Of a DNA stretch of 64,000 bases, positions 43,392-52,600 are shown in pieces. The stretch is from positions 1 to 64,000 of the forward strand of contig NZ_JAGIPR010000011.1 of the NCBI RefSeq assembly GCF_017877355.1, read 5' to 3'. The stretch's first letter is position 1; every line of letters begins with the position of its first letter. Under the pieces are notes generated by a model that made no database searches, was not told the DNA's origin, and worked only from the letters and a program-made list of their open reading frames with translations. Origin of the DNA: Chryseobacterium jejuense. GTDB lineage: Bacteria; Bacteroidota; Bacteroidia; Flavobacteriales; Weeksellaceae. Made by a program: the position numbers and the translations under genes.

Positions 43392-44900
43392 ATGATTTTT
43401 GATAAACTAATTAACTACCTAAAACTTGATAAACAGGAATTTATTTTCCAGTTCAATTCTCATCCCAATTATCCGTCAGCATTGGCTTTCAGTGATACCT
43501 TAAACTTTTTGGGAGTAAAAAATGATGCTTATCAACTTGATAAAGAATACTGGGACGAACTTCCTGAAGAATTTATTGCTATTGTTGATAATGCATTCTC
43601 ATTAGTAAAAAAATCGGGAAGCAGTTATTCGGTCTATTCTGAAAAAGCAAAAACATTAGGCAAAGAGGAACTTTATAAAAACTCTACAGACTTTGTACTG
43701 CTGTTTGAAAAGACAGAAAATATAGAAAATAAAACTGCTTTTAATTTCAAGCCTATTTTATATGCTGTTTTTGCAGTTATTCTTATTTACTCATTTATAT
43801 ATCAGGGACTACTTGAAGCGATCTTTAACCTTCTTTCATTAGCCGGAGTTTATATTTCATTGGAGTTATTCAACCAGAAATTTGGAAATACATCTACTGT
43901 TATAGGAAGTATTTGTGGAGCTGCTCCTGCAACTCAAACAGCAAATTCATGTGACAGGATTATCAAACAAGATAAAACCAGTATTTTAGGATTAAAGTTT
44001 TCAGACTTTTCACTCATCTACTTTACAGGGTTAGCCATATTAGGATTATTTTTACCGGCTACAGCTTATATTGTAAAAGGATTTACTTTCGTTTCAATAC
44101 TTGCCATTGGTTATTCTCTCTATATTCAGGCTTTTGTTGAAAAAACATTTTGTAGAGTTTGTCTGTTAATTATCTCTATCCTGGTTGGGCAATTAGTTAT
44201 CAGCGCTTTCTTTTTCCAGAATCTTACTTTTGGAGTTGCTGCCCTTTTACTTACGGTTATCTTATGGGCAATTATTTTTTCTGCAGTAATGTATTTCAAT
44301 ACTCTGCTTGAGCAAAAAGAAGAACTTCAAAAAACCAATGCTAAAAATCTTAGGTTCAAAAGGAATTATGAACTATTCAAGAGTCAGTTATTAGAAAGAG
44401 ATAAAATAGAATTTCAGGATACTGAGACATTTTCAGTAGGAAAAAAGGATGCAAGGCTTCGTATCTCCATTATTTCAAATCCTTACTGTGGTTTCTGTAA
44501 AGATGGTCATAAACTGGCAGAAAGTCTTTTAAAGAAATACCCTGAAGATGTTTCCTTACAAATGAGATTCAATTATACTCCTGAAAGATCTAATGAAAAA
44601 TACAATGCATTAATTTCAGATCTAACTTATATCTACAACAATAAACCGGAAAATGAATTCCTGAATGCAGTAGAAGAATGGTTCGAAACAAGGGATGAAA
44701 GCAAAATCAATATGCTGTCCGGAGGAGTTCCTACATCAGAAAACCTCAGTTCATTGACTCAAATGACCCTGGAAAACAATAATGCAGGACTTAACTTCAC
44801 GCCAATCCTTGTAATTAACGGCTATCAGTTCCCGGAAAAATATGACAGAGAAGATATCGTATTTTTTGTTGATGAGTTAATAGAAGACGACGAAATTTAA
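43392..44900 (+). CDS. C39-like / vitamin K epoxide reductase / thioredoxin fusion protein
   Basis: A 502-aa membrane oxidoreductase. Residues 1-115 resemble a C39 peptidase domain that lacks the catalytic Cys (HPNYPSALAFSDTLNFLGVK). Residues 120-310 form the VKOR helices, with Cys in TANSCDRI and the active FCRVC pair. Residues 345-500 are a thioredoxin fold with CGFC (Cys366/369). VKOR passes electrons from thioredoxin to quinone and so drives disulfide formation. The two Cys-rich GG peptides downstream are obvious substrates; the dead C39 domain may hold their leaders. Confidence 0.9.
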   Translation: MIFDKLINYLKLDKQEFIFQFNSHPNYPSALAFSDTLNFLGVKNDAYQLDKEYWDELPEEFIAIVDNAFSLVKKSGSSYSVYSEKAKTLGKEELYKNSTDFVLLFEKTENIENKTAFNFKPILYAVFAVILIYSFIYQGLLEAIFNLLSLAGVYISLELFNQKFGNTSTVIGSICGAAPATQTANSCDRIIKQDKTSILGLKFSDFSLIYFTGLAILGLFLPATAYIVKGFTFVSILAIGYSLYIQAFVEKTFCRVCLLIISILVGQLVISAFFFQNLTFGVAALLLTVILWAIIFSAVMYFNTLLEQKEELQKTNAKNLRFKRNYELFKSQLLERDKIEFQDTETFSVGKKDARLRISIISNPYCGFCKDGHKLAESLLKKYPEDVSLQMRFNYTPERSNEKYNALISDLTYIYNNKPENEFLNAVEEWFETRDESKINMLSGGVPTSENLSSLTQMTLENNNAGLNFTPILVINGYQFPEKYDREDIVFFVDELIEDDEI

Positions 44901-44943
44901 TCATAACCAGTGATTCAAAATTCACTATCTTAGGAAAAATAAA

Positions 44944-44994
44944 AGCGGTATCCGAAAAGCTATAAAAGAGTAGGAAAACCAAAAACTATTTATT
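44944..44994 (+). repeat. Shared leader of Cys-rich peptides, copy 1
   Basis: AGCGGTATCCGAAAAGCT, then a near-identical AGAGTAGGAAA stretch, and AT-rich sequence up to the start codon. The same order is found at 47454-47504. CGG/CCG inside AGC/GCT would form a small hairpin. Confidence 0.65.
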
Positions 44995-45159
44995 ATGAAA
45001 AATCTAAAAAAACTTTCAAGAGAAGGCCTAAGAATATTGAAAGGCGGCATTACTCAGGAATGTGCAAGAATTCAAAGCGAAGCGAGCTATTGCGAATCCA
45101 AGATTAATCCACCTAAGGAGGGAGCTATAAATGCATGTAACAAATGGTGCTACTACTAG
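44995..45159 (+). CDS. GG-leader Cys-containing bacteriocin-like peptide 1
   Basis: A 54-aa peptide with leader MKNLKKLSREGLRILKGG and a 36-residue core with four Cys (QEC, YC, NAC, WC), enough for two disulfides, ending KWCYY. This leader type is common in Chryseobacterium-like genomes, where such peptides are called bacteriocin-like. It sits between the VKOR fusion and exporter 2, and shares leader sequence and 5' region with the peptide at 47505. Activity unknown. Confidence 0.78.
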   Translation: MKNLKKLSREGLRILKGGITQECARIQSEASYCESKINPPKEGAINACNKWCYY

Positions 45160-45197
45160 CCTGCCATTTCATTGAATTATAATATTGAATAAAGCAA

Positions 45198-45227
45198 AAA
45201 TGTCGTCAGAATATGACGGCATTTTAT
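45198..45227 (+). terminator. Terminator between peptide and ABC exporter 2
   Basis: Stem ATGTCGTCA / TGACGGCAT (one G-U pair) with a 5-nt loop and T-rich tail, 41 nt past the peptide stop. It probably lets only part of the transcription reach the exporter. Confidence 0.7.
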
Positions 45228-45241
45228 AATGATTATTAGTT

Positions 45242-47434
45242 TTGAGAAAATTTCCTTTTTATAAACAACCAGACACTAAAGACTGTGGACCTACATGTCT
45301 TAGAATTGTAAGTAAATATTACGGTAAAAGTATATCCCTGCAACAAATCCGTGCCCTTTCTGAAACTACCCGTGAAGGAAGCAGCCTTCTTGGCTTAAGT
45401 GATGCTGCAGAGAATTTGGGTTTCCGTTCATTGGGAGTTCAGGTCGACTTTAAAACCCTTGTAGAAGAAGTTCCACTTCCATGTATCGTACACTGGAATA
45501 AAAATCACTTTGTGGTTGTTTATAAGGTCGATAAAAATAACAAGGTATACATCTCTGATCCCAGCTACGGACTGATTACCTATAATCAGGAGGAATTCAT
45601 CAAAGCCTGGATTGGGGAAAATGCCAGCGAAAACACTGAGGAAGGGATAGCCCTTATACTGGAAACAACACCGGCCTTCTTTCAAACCGAATTTGACAAT
45701 GAAGAAAGTAAAGCCAGCTTTTCTTTTCTTTCCAAATATCTTCTTAAATACAAATCACTTGTTATTCAACTTGCAGTAGGACTTCTTGCAGGAAGTTTAC
45801 TATCCCTGGTTTTCCCGTTTCTTACTCAGAGTATTGTAGACGTCGGAATACAGAATCAGGATATTAACTTTATTTACCTTGTCCTGCTTGCACAGATTAT
45901 GCTATTCTTCGGCAGAATGGGTATTGAGACCATCCGAAGCTGGATTCTTCTCCATCTTTCTGCCAGAATCAATATTTCGATTATTTCCGATTTCTTTATC
46001 AAACTGATGAAGCTTCCTATCAGCTTCTTTGATACCAGAATGACCGGAGATATTATGCAAAGGATTAATGACCACCATAGAATAGAGCAGCTCCTTACAA
46101 GTTCTTCATTAAACACTCTGTTTTCATTAGTCAATCTGATTATCTTCAGTATTGTCCTTCTGTTTTATGATTACAGACTTTTCATCGTTTATCTTGTAGG
46201 GGCAATAGCCTATATCGGGTGGATCAGTTTCTTCCTGAAAAAGAGAAAAGAACTTGATTACAAAAGATTTTCCCAGGTTTCTCAGGAACAGAGTAAAGTA
46301 ATTGAGCTTATCAATGGAATGCAGGAAATCAAAATGCATAATGCTGAAAAGCAAAAAAGATGGGATTGGGAATTTCTGCAGGTAAAATTATTTAAAATCA
46401 GAATAAAATCATTGTCTTTAGAGCAATGGCAATCTGTAGGAGGGAACTTCATTAATCAGATGAAAGATATTCTGGTAAGTTTCCTGTCTGCAAAGTTGGT
46501 ATTAAGCGGCAACTTAACCTTAGGGATGATGCTTTCTGTTCAATATATCATTGGACAGCTTAACAGCCCGCTTCTTCAGCTTATTGATTTCATTAAACAA
46601 ACTCAGGATGCCAAAATTTCTCTTGAAAGACTGGGTGAAATTCACGACAAAGAAGATGAAGAAAATAAGGATGAACAATATGCAATGGAAATTCCACAAA
46701 AGGATATTGAGATTACTGATATGTCATTCAGATACATCGGATCCGATGTCCCGGTTTTTGAAAACCTGAACCTTACTATTCCGTATCAGAAAACTACCGC
46801 AATTGTTGGAGCCAGTGGAAGTGGAAAAACAACCTTACTGAAACTTCTGATGAAGTTTTATGAGCCAGACCATGGAGATATCAAAATCGGGAATACTGCA
46901 CTGAAGAACATTTCTCCTCGCTTCTGGAGAGACCATTGTGGAGTTGTAATGCAGGAAGGATATGTATTCAATGATACAATTGCTAATAATATTGCCGTTG
47001 GTGAAGATCATATTGATAAAAAGAAATTAAGACGTGCAGTAGAAATAGCCAATATTAAAGAATTTGTGGAAGGCCTCCCGTTAAGTTATAATACAAAAAT
47101 CGGAAATGAAGGAGTTGGAGTAAGTGGCGGACAAAAGCAAAGACTTTTCATTGCGAGAGCTGTTTATAAATCTCCCGAATATATTTTATTTGATGAAGCT
47201 ACCTCTGCATTGGATGCCAATAATGAAAAGATCATCATGGAAAACCTTGAACAATTCTTTAGAGGTAAAACAGCAGTAGTTATTGCTCACAGGCTTTCTA
47301 CTGTAAAACATGCTGATAAGATTATTGTACTGGATAAAGGAAAAGTGGTAGAAGAAGGCAGCCATGCCGAATTGGTAGATCTTCGTGGTGAATATTACCG
47401 ATTGGTGAGAAACCAGCTTGAATTAGGAAATTAA
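45242..47434 (+). CDS. Peptidase-domain (C39) ABC transporter 2
   Basis: A 730-aa exporter and leader peptidase. The C39 domain has Cys15 in KQPDTKDCGPTCLRI, His in VHWNKNHFVVVY and Asp in YISDPSYG. Six membrane helices follow (about 160-430), then the ATPase: Walker A VGASGSGKTTLLK, signature GVSGGQKQR, Walker B YILFDEATSALD. The start is TTG at 45242; no ATG or GTG lies in frame between it and the upstream stop at 45230, and a later start would remove the catalytic region. It is grouped with two GG peptides and an HlyD adaptor. Confidence 0.95.
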   Translation: MRKFPFYKQPDTKDCGPTCLRIVSKYYGKSISLQQIRALSETTREGSSLLGLSDAAENLGFRSLGVQVDFKTLVEEVPLPCIVHWNKNHFVVVYKVDKNNKVYISDPSYGLITYNQEEFIKAWIGENASENTEEGIALILETTPAFFQTEFDNEESKASFSFLSKYLLKYKSLVIQLAVGLLAGSLLSLVFPFLTQSIVDVGIQNQDINFIYLVLLAQIMLFFGRMGIETIRSWILLHLSARINISIISDFFIKLMKLPISFFDTRMTGDIMQRINDHHRIEQLLTSSSLNTLFSLVNLIIFSIVLLFYDYRLFIVYLVGAIAYIGWISFFLKKRKELDYKRFSQVSQEQSKVIELINGMQEIKMHNAEKQKRWDWEFLQVKLFKIRIKSLSLEQWQSVGGNFINQMKDILVSFLSAKLVLSGNLTLGMMLSVQYIIGQLNSPLLQLIDFIKQTQDAKISLERLGEIHDKEDEENKDEQYAMEIPQKDIEITDMSFRYIGSDVPVFENLNLTIPYQKTTAIVGASGSGKTTLLKLLMKFYEPDHGDIKIGNTALKNISPRFWRDHCGVVMQEGYVFNDTIANNIAVGEDHIDKKKLRRAVEIANIKEFVEGLPLSYNTKIGNEGVGVSGGQKQRLFIARAVYKSPEYILFDEATSALDANNEKIIMENLEQFFRGKTAVVIAHRLSTVKHADKIIVLDKGKVVEEGSHAELVDLRGEYYRLVRNQLELGN

Positions 47435-47453
47435 CCAAAGAGAATCAACATAT

Positions 47454-47504
47454 AGCGGAATCCGAAAAGCTTATAGAGTAGGAAATTAAAAACATCTATT
47501 AATT
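47454..47504 (+). repeat. Shared leader of Cys-rich peptides, copy 2
   Basis: AGCGGAATCCGAAAAGCT followed by AGAGTAGGAAA and AT-rich sequence to the ATG, matching 44944-44994. Confidence 0.65.
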
Positions 47505-47699
47505 ATGAAAAATCTAAAAAAACTTTCCAGAAAAGATTTAGTTTTTATCAGTGGAGGTGTAATAATTCCGGATGACAACTGTTGCGGATCATGGTGTCTT
47601 GGTAGCTGGATGCCATGTCGTATGCATCATTTTGAATGTCCACCAGACGCAGACACTTCACCACCATCATGGTATGACGGGACTTGCCCACGTATTTAA
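47505..47699 (+). CDS. GG-leader Cys-rich bacteriocin-like peptide 2
   Basis: A 64-aa peptide. The leader MKNLKKLSRKDLVFISGG is almost the same as that of peptide 1; the 46-residue core has six Cys (NCC, WC, PC, EC, TC), two Met, His and several Pro, and ends TCPRI. Up to three disulfides are possible. It lies between exporter 2 and its HlyD adaptor, so it should be exported by that machine. Core and leader evolve at different rates, as expected for secreted antagonistic or signalling peptides. Confidence 0.8.
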   Translation: MKNLKKLSRKDLVFISGGVIIPDDNCCGSWCLGSWMPCRMHHFECPPDADTSPPSWYDGTCPRI

Positions 47700-47747
47700 A
47701 TTATATTCCCCCTGAAATATTGGGAGAAAATTTTACCTCAGAAAACA

Positions 47748-49046
47748 ATGAAAGAAGACGTTTTAGACAATATTGAACTCCGCTCAGAAAGTGTACAAGA
47801 TATCCTTACCCAGCCACCTAATTGGATGATTCGCTGGGGAAACACGGTTATATTTGTAATTATCCTGCTCATTTTTGCAATGAGTTACATTATAAAATAT
47901 CCGGAATTTGTACCAGCTCCTATTATAGTAACCTCTCAGAATCCACCGGAAAAATTAGAAGCAAGAATCAATTCCAAGATTGAAAAAATATTCATTAAAG
48001 ATCATCAGGAAGTAAAGAAGAATGATGTATTGATGGTGATGTTGTCTGCTGCCAATTACAAAGATGTTATAGCACTAAAAAAACTGGTAGACTCAATATC
48101 TCCTAATCAGCTTAGCTCTTTTCCTATTGCTCAAACCTCCAGATTCAAATTAGGAGAATTGCAAGGAGAATACAACAGCTTTGCAAAAGCATTTCAGGAT
48201 GAGGAGCTTTTTACAAGATTACAGCCTTATGCTCCTGAAAATCTGGCGACGAACCTCAGTTTATCTGAGTCCAAAGCAAGAATTTCCACTTTAAAACAGC
48301 AAAAAAACCTGGAATCCGCCAAATATGATCTTACAAGAAAAAATTTCCAACGGTCTCAGGAACTATTCAATCAGGGAGTGATCTCTGCCATGGAACTTGA
48401 AAGTGAAAAGATCAAATATCTTCAGGCTCAACAGAATCTTGAAAATATCAATATTTCTATTTCGCAGGCTGAAGAAGGAATTTCCAATCTTAACAAAACC
48501 AAAAGCGGAACAGTAATTAATACCGAGAAAGACAAAATTAATTATTCTTCACAAACCTTACAGCTTTTTGAACAACTAAGAAAGGCTCTAAAACTTTGGG
48601 AGCAAAATTACCTTGTTATTTCATCTACGGATGGTGTTGCCAGCTTCCAGCAGTTTTTCGGCGAAAATCAGTTCGTAAAAGCAGGAGAAGCTATTATATC
48701 TATCCTTCCTAAGAATAAGGAGAAATTAGTAGGCAGAATGTCTGTTCCTACGGTAAACTCCGGAAAGATTCTTCCTGGGGAAAAAGTATTAATCAAACTG
48801 GATAACTACCGTTTCCAGGAATATGGAATTGTAGAAGGAAAAGTTCAGAACATATCACTTATTCCTGATGATAAAGGAAATTACTATGTAGATGTAGTGT
48901 TACCAAAAGGATTAAAAACAAGCTATAATAAAAATCTGAAATTTGATAAAGAGCTTAGAGGAAGTGCAGAAATTGTAACTGAGGATCTAAGACTTATTGA
49001 AAGATTCTTCTATCAGATCAGAAAGCTATTAGGCTATCAGGCTTAA
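47748..49046 (+). CDS. HlyD family periplasmic adaptor
   Basis: A 432-aa membrane fusion protein. One N-terminal membrane helix (TVIFVIILLIFAMSYII), a split lipoyl-like domain (KIEKIFIKDHQEVKKNDVLM and DGVASFQQFFGENQFVKAGE), a long coiled coil between them (about 190-275) and a C-terminal beta-barrel. It links ABC exporter 2 to an outer-membrane channel. No TolC-type gene is in the window, so the channel must lie elsewhere. Confidence 0.93.
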   Translation: MKEDVLDNIELRSESVQDILTQPPNWMIRWGNTVIFVIILLIFAMSYIIKYPEFVPAPIIVTSQNPPEKLEARINSKIEKIFIKDHQEVKKNDVLMVMLSAANYKDVIALKKLVDSISPNQLSSFPIAQTSRFKLGELQGEYNSFAKAFQDEELFTRLQPYAPENLATNLSLSESKARISTLKQQKNLESAKYDLTRKNFQRSQELFNQGVISAMELESEKIKYLQAQQNLENINISISQAEEGISNLNKTKSGTVINTEKDKINYSSQTLQLFEQLRKALKLWEQNYLVISSTDGVASFQQFFGENQFVKAGEAIISILPKNKEKLVGRMSVPTVNSGKILPGEKVLIKLDNYRFQEYGIVEGKVQNISLIPDDKGNYYVDVVLPKGLKTSYNKNLKFDKELRGSAEIVTEDLRLIERFFYQIRKLLGYQA

Positions 49047-49073
49047 TAGAAGCTTTACAACAAATAAAATGTG

Positions 49074-49106
49074 GCCGTTTCTCAATTCAAGGAAACGGCT
49101 TTTTTA
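49074..49106 (+). terminator. Terminator of exporter 2 transcript
   Basis: A perfect 8-bp stem GCCGTTTC / GAAACGGC with a 10-nt loop, followed by seven T. Confidence 0.88.
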
Positions 49107-49168
49107 TGCCCATATTTTTCCTATTGAAACATCTTTACATTAGGAATACAAAACAGTAAATAGGAGTA

Positions 49169-49308
49169 ACTGAAATTTTCAGATGAAATTTTCTAAGGAG
49201 AATGAGTAACAATGAGCGAAAGCAATTTCGAAAAATGAAAGCTATTCTATAAAAATGAAAACTGCAACCATTTACTAATGATTGCAGTTTTTGTAGCGAA
49301 GACGGGAA
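49169..49308 (-). repeat. Partial copy of a tRNA-Met 3' end with its downstream region
   Basis: This 140-nt stretch matches 54319-54458. It includes 15 nt of the 3' end of tRNA-Met (49294-49308; TAGCGAAGACGGGAA on the plus strand), the tRNA terminator hairpin and about 85 nt beyond. The match stops sharply inside the tRNA. The hairpin stem differs by a paired change (CCGC/GCGG to CTGC/GCAG), so it was kept as a structure. Confidence 0.75.
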
Positions 49309-49547
49309 AAAATTATACATTTTCCTTATATATTATTTACGGAAATAACGGAAAAACATTTATTAGAACTACTTTTAAGAATGGAGAATCTATGGATAAT
49401 GAAGTTGAAAAAATAAGTTCTAAAAATGGAGTGAGGTATAATTATAAAGAAGATGTAAGCCAAGGAGAATATTTTGTATTAAATAACAATATTCTTGAAT
49501 TTTACAATAGCGAAAATAAATTTTTTACAACTGCTGAGAAACTATAG
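49309..49547 (+). pseudogene. 5'-truncated protein gene at the tRNA junction
   Basis: A frame ending at 49547 reads KNYTFSLYIIYGNNGKTF... and ends FTTAEKL, a normal-looking protein C-terminus of about 78 aa. The codons before it (from an ATG at 49278) come from the tRNA and terminator copy, so the true 5' end has been lost. Family not recognised; by position next to the VgrG gene it may be part of an old effector or immunity gene. Confidence 0.55.
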
Positions 49548-49587
49548 TTTTTTTAGATAATCGTAGTTCTACTACAATTTTTAAAAC

Positions 49588-49620
49588 AGTGTCAAAAAAA
49601 CTCAATTTTGGCACTATTTT
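49588..49620 (+). terminator. Terminator before the VgrG gene
   Basis: A 10-bp stem AGTGTCAAAA / TTTTGGCACT (one G-U pair) followed by a T-rich tail, ending the truncated gene. Confidence 0.7.
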
Positions 49621-49661
49621 TATCTACATTTGGTGATATATTAAAAAACACACAAATCCTC

Positions 49662-52600
49662 ATGAAAAAAAACACTTCAAATTCAGATAAAATATCAGAA
49701 AATCATATAGCAGGTATTAACCGTGTGGTGAAGCTTGATATTGTGATTGATGGAAAACCTATCAGCCACTTTAAACACTTCCGTCTACAACAAAGTGCAA
49801 AAACACATCATAACTTTGAACTCACCCTATCACACGATTCTTTGGGTGAAGCACAAAACCATAATCTTGAACAGGCAAAACAGTTTTTCGGGAAAAGATT
49901 AACCGTAACATTTAAATATAAAGATCCTGAAAATGAAAGTCCAGAACGAACATTTATTGGTGTTATTATGAAAGTTGCATTTAGTCAGGAAGAAATGAGT
50001 CTGGGAAATATTGTGCTAAAAGGAAATAGCCCAACAATTCTGATGGATTCTGCTCCACATACTCAAAGCTTTGGAGGTAATCAACCTGTAAATACTTCCA
50101 TTATTGGTGACAGAGTGATTAAAGAAGCATTGGGTACAAATGATTTTGATTTTAGAATAGACACCCAGAACAATAGTTATATCAATTACAGTGCACAGTA
50201 TTGCGAAACACATTATAACTATCTTGCCCGAATTGCAGAAGCTTACGGGGAACAGTTTTACTATGATGGTGAGATACTTCATTTTGGTAAGTTGCCATTT
50301 CATGAAAAATCTATCAAACTTATTAATAATAGTAATGTTAGTGATATACAGATAGAACTGAATGCTGTACATACCAAAACTGAATACTTTGGGTATAGTA
50401 GCAGTAGTAATGCAAAAATGCTAGGTATTGATAAAAACATCAGGCATTTAGGTGAGCTGTCATCAGAAACCTATGAACTCAATAATAATATATTTAAAAC
50501 CCGTTCATTGACTCCTGCTCCTTTAAATCCTAATATGTTCCTTGATGTAGATGATTCTCAAAGAAGTGCAAGAGGAAGTAAGGCAGTAGAAGTTTTCACT
50601 GTTTCAGGTAAAACAACAGTTCCTTTCCTTTATATAGGTTGTGTAGCAGATTTGGCAATGAGAAAGCCAGACAGTAATCAAACTTCACATTTTACAACTT
50701 TAATGATTACAGAAGTAAATCACGAGGTAGATACAAGAGGCTATTATACGGGAAGTTTTGAAGCTATTGCAGAGGGAACAGGTTTTATGCCGAAACCTGT
50801 TTTTGTGATGCCTAAAGCCGAGCCACAGGTTGCAACTGTTATATCCAATGTTGATCCATTGAATCAAGGAAGAATACAAGTTAGATTCGATTGGCAGTTA
50901 AATGATAACACTCATTTTATTAGAATGATGAGTCCTGACGCTGGAGGTACAGGTACGATAAGTCAGAATAGAGGTTTTGTTGCCATTCCCGAAATTGGAG
51001 ATCAGGTGATGATAGGTTTTGAATATCACAATCCTGATTTTCCATTCGCAATGGGTGGTATGTTTCATGGAAAGATAGGTTTAGGCGGTGGAACGGATAA
51101 CCACATAAAATCTTTTCAGACAAGAAGTGGAAATAAATTCATTTTAAACGACACCGAAGGACAGGGAAGCATTCGTACAGAAGATGGAAGTACCAATTTT
51201 ATACATTTGGATGGAGAGGGAAATATCAGGATAAATGCGCCTAACAATATCATATTTGAAGCCGGTAATAATTTGGAAATGAATGTAGGAAACAACCTGA
51301 CAATGAGTGTCGTAAATACAGCATTACTCACTATTTTACAAAAAATGCTTGTCAACACTCCAACCTTATTGCAAAATATTACAGAGTTTTTTCATACACA
51401 AGCAGGTAAAGCTGTATTTAATTCTGAAAATGAGATAAAAATTGAAGCAAAGGAAACCAATGTGGCAGGAACTCAAAAGTTGTTTATGCATTCAGATCAA
51501 AGTACAGTTGTAAATAGTAAGGGCATTGTAGATATGCATGGTAAACAAGGAAATAACCAAACAAATAAACCACAGAATTACAAATATGTTCCTGTTTATG
51601 TAGATGAAAGATGCTTGGTAAGCTTTAGACCTAAAAATGATTGGGGAGGAAAAGGGTATGGCTTTGACTGGGTCAGGGTTGGAGATACCAAAATCCCTGG
51701 CGATGTTTACTATGGAAAAGAAGTTGGGAAATATAGGGATTCGAGTGGTGCTTTATTTCAGGTTTATGAAAATGAAGACGGTAAACCACCCGTAAGTTTT
51801 TTTATCAATGACAAAAATGACTTTATCTCTTTAATGTCAAACTTTAACCCTCATGCGTATAGTGTTAAAAATAAAAAGGGAAAAAAAGTGATGGTAAACT
51901 ATTGTGTACCGTGGATAACTTTATATCCTAAAACCATTGTAAAAAACATCAAACAACCTAATGGAAAGGTTATCCCAACAACACTAACATCAACTTACAG
52001 CAATACCACTGCCACGCTACGAACTATTATAAATATTCAAAAAAAGCCTGAAAAGTTAGAGTTTGAATATAATGATAAATTACTAACCATAGCTAATAAA
52101 CCTCTTCCTCTTACTGTAGGAAAACATGAAATAGAAATAACAATAACCTGCTTAAAAGAACTTAAAAGCGAACAGCCGATTAAAGTTATTGCCACTTATA
52201 AGGATTCTAAAGGAACAGAAGAAAAATCTTTAGCAGGAAAACTTCGCATTGCTCAAAACAAGAAAAGATTTAAAGCAAAGGTAGTATTCATTCAAGTTTG
52301 GACTAATATTGGAAATGGCGTAAGAAAAGGTATACCAAGGGGAAGGGAAGCTGAGTTAAAAAAATATATGAATCAAGCCCTAATTAATCCTTTCTTTGAA
52401 AACCCTCTCACTTTAAAGTTTCATGTGGATATTGATCCAGTTACTAAAAAAGTCCATAATAGAAAAAGGAATTTTAATAGAATTGCCAATATAATTAATA
52501 ACCCACAAGGAGGAAGTGATAAATGGATTGAAAACTCCATAGGAGATAATTTATCCGACTACTTAAATGAAGAGCTTTATAAACAGTATGGAAAGAAAAA

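Noticed and set aside
49278..49547. A complete 89-aa gene starting at 49278
   Set aside because: Its first codons are the tRNA terminator and tRNA 3' end copied from the other side; the true 5' end is missing.
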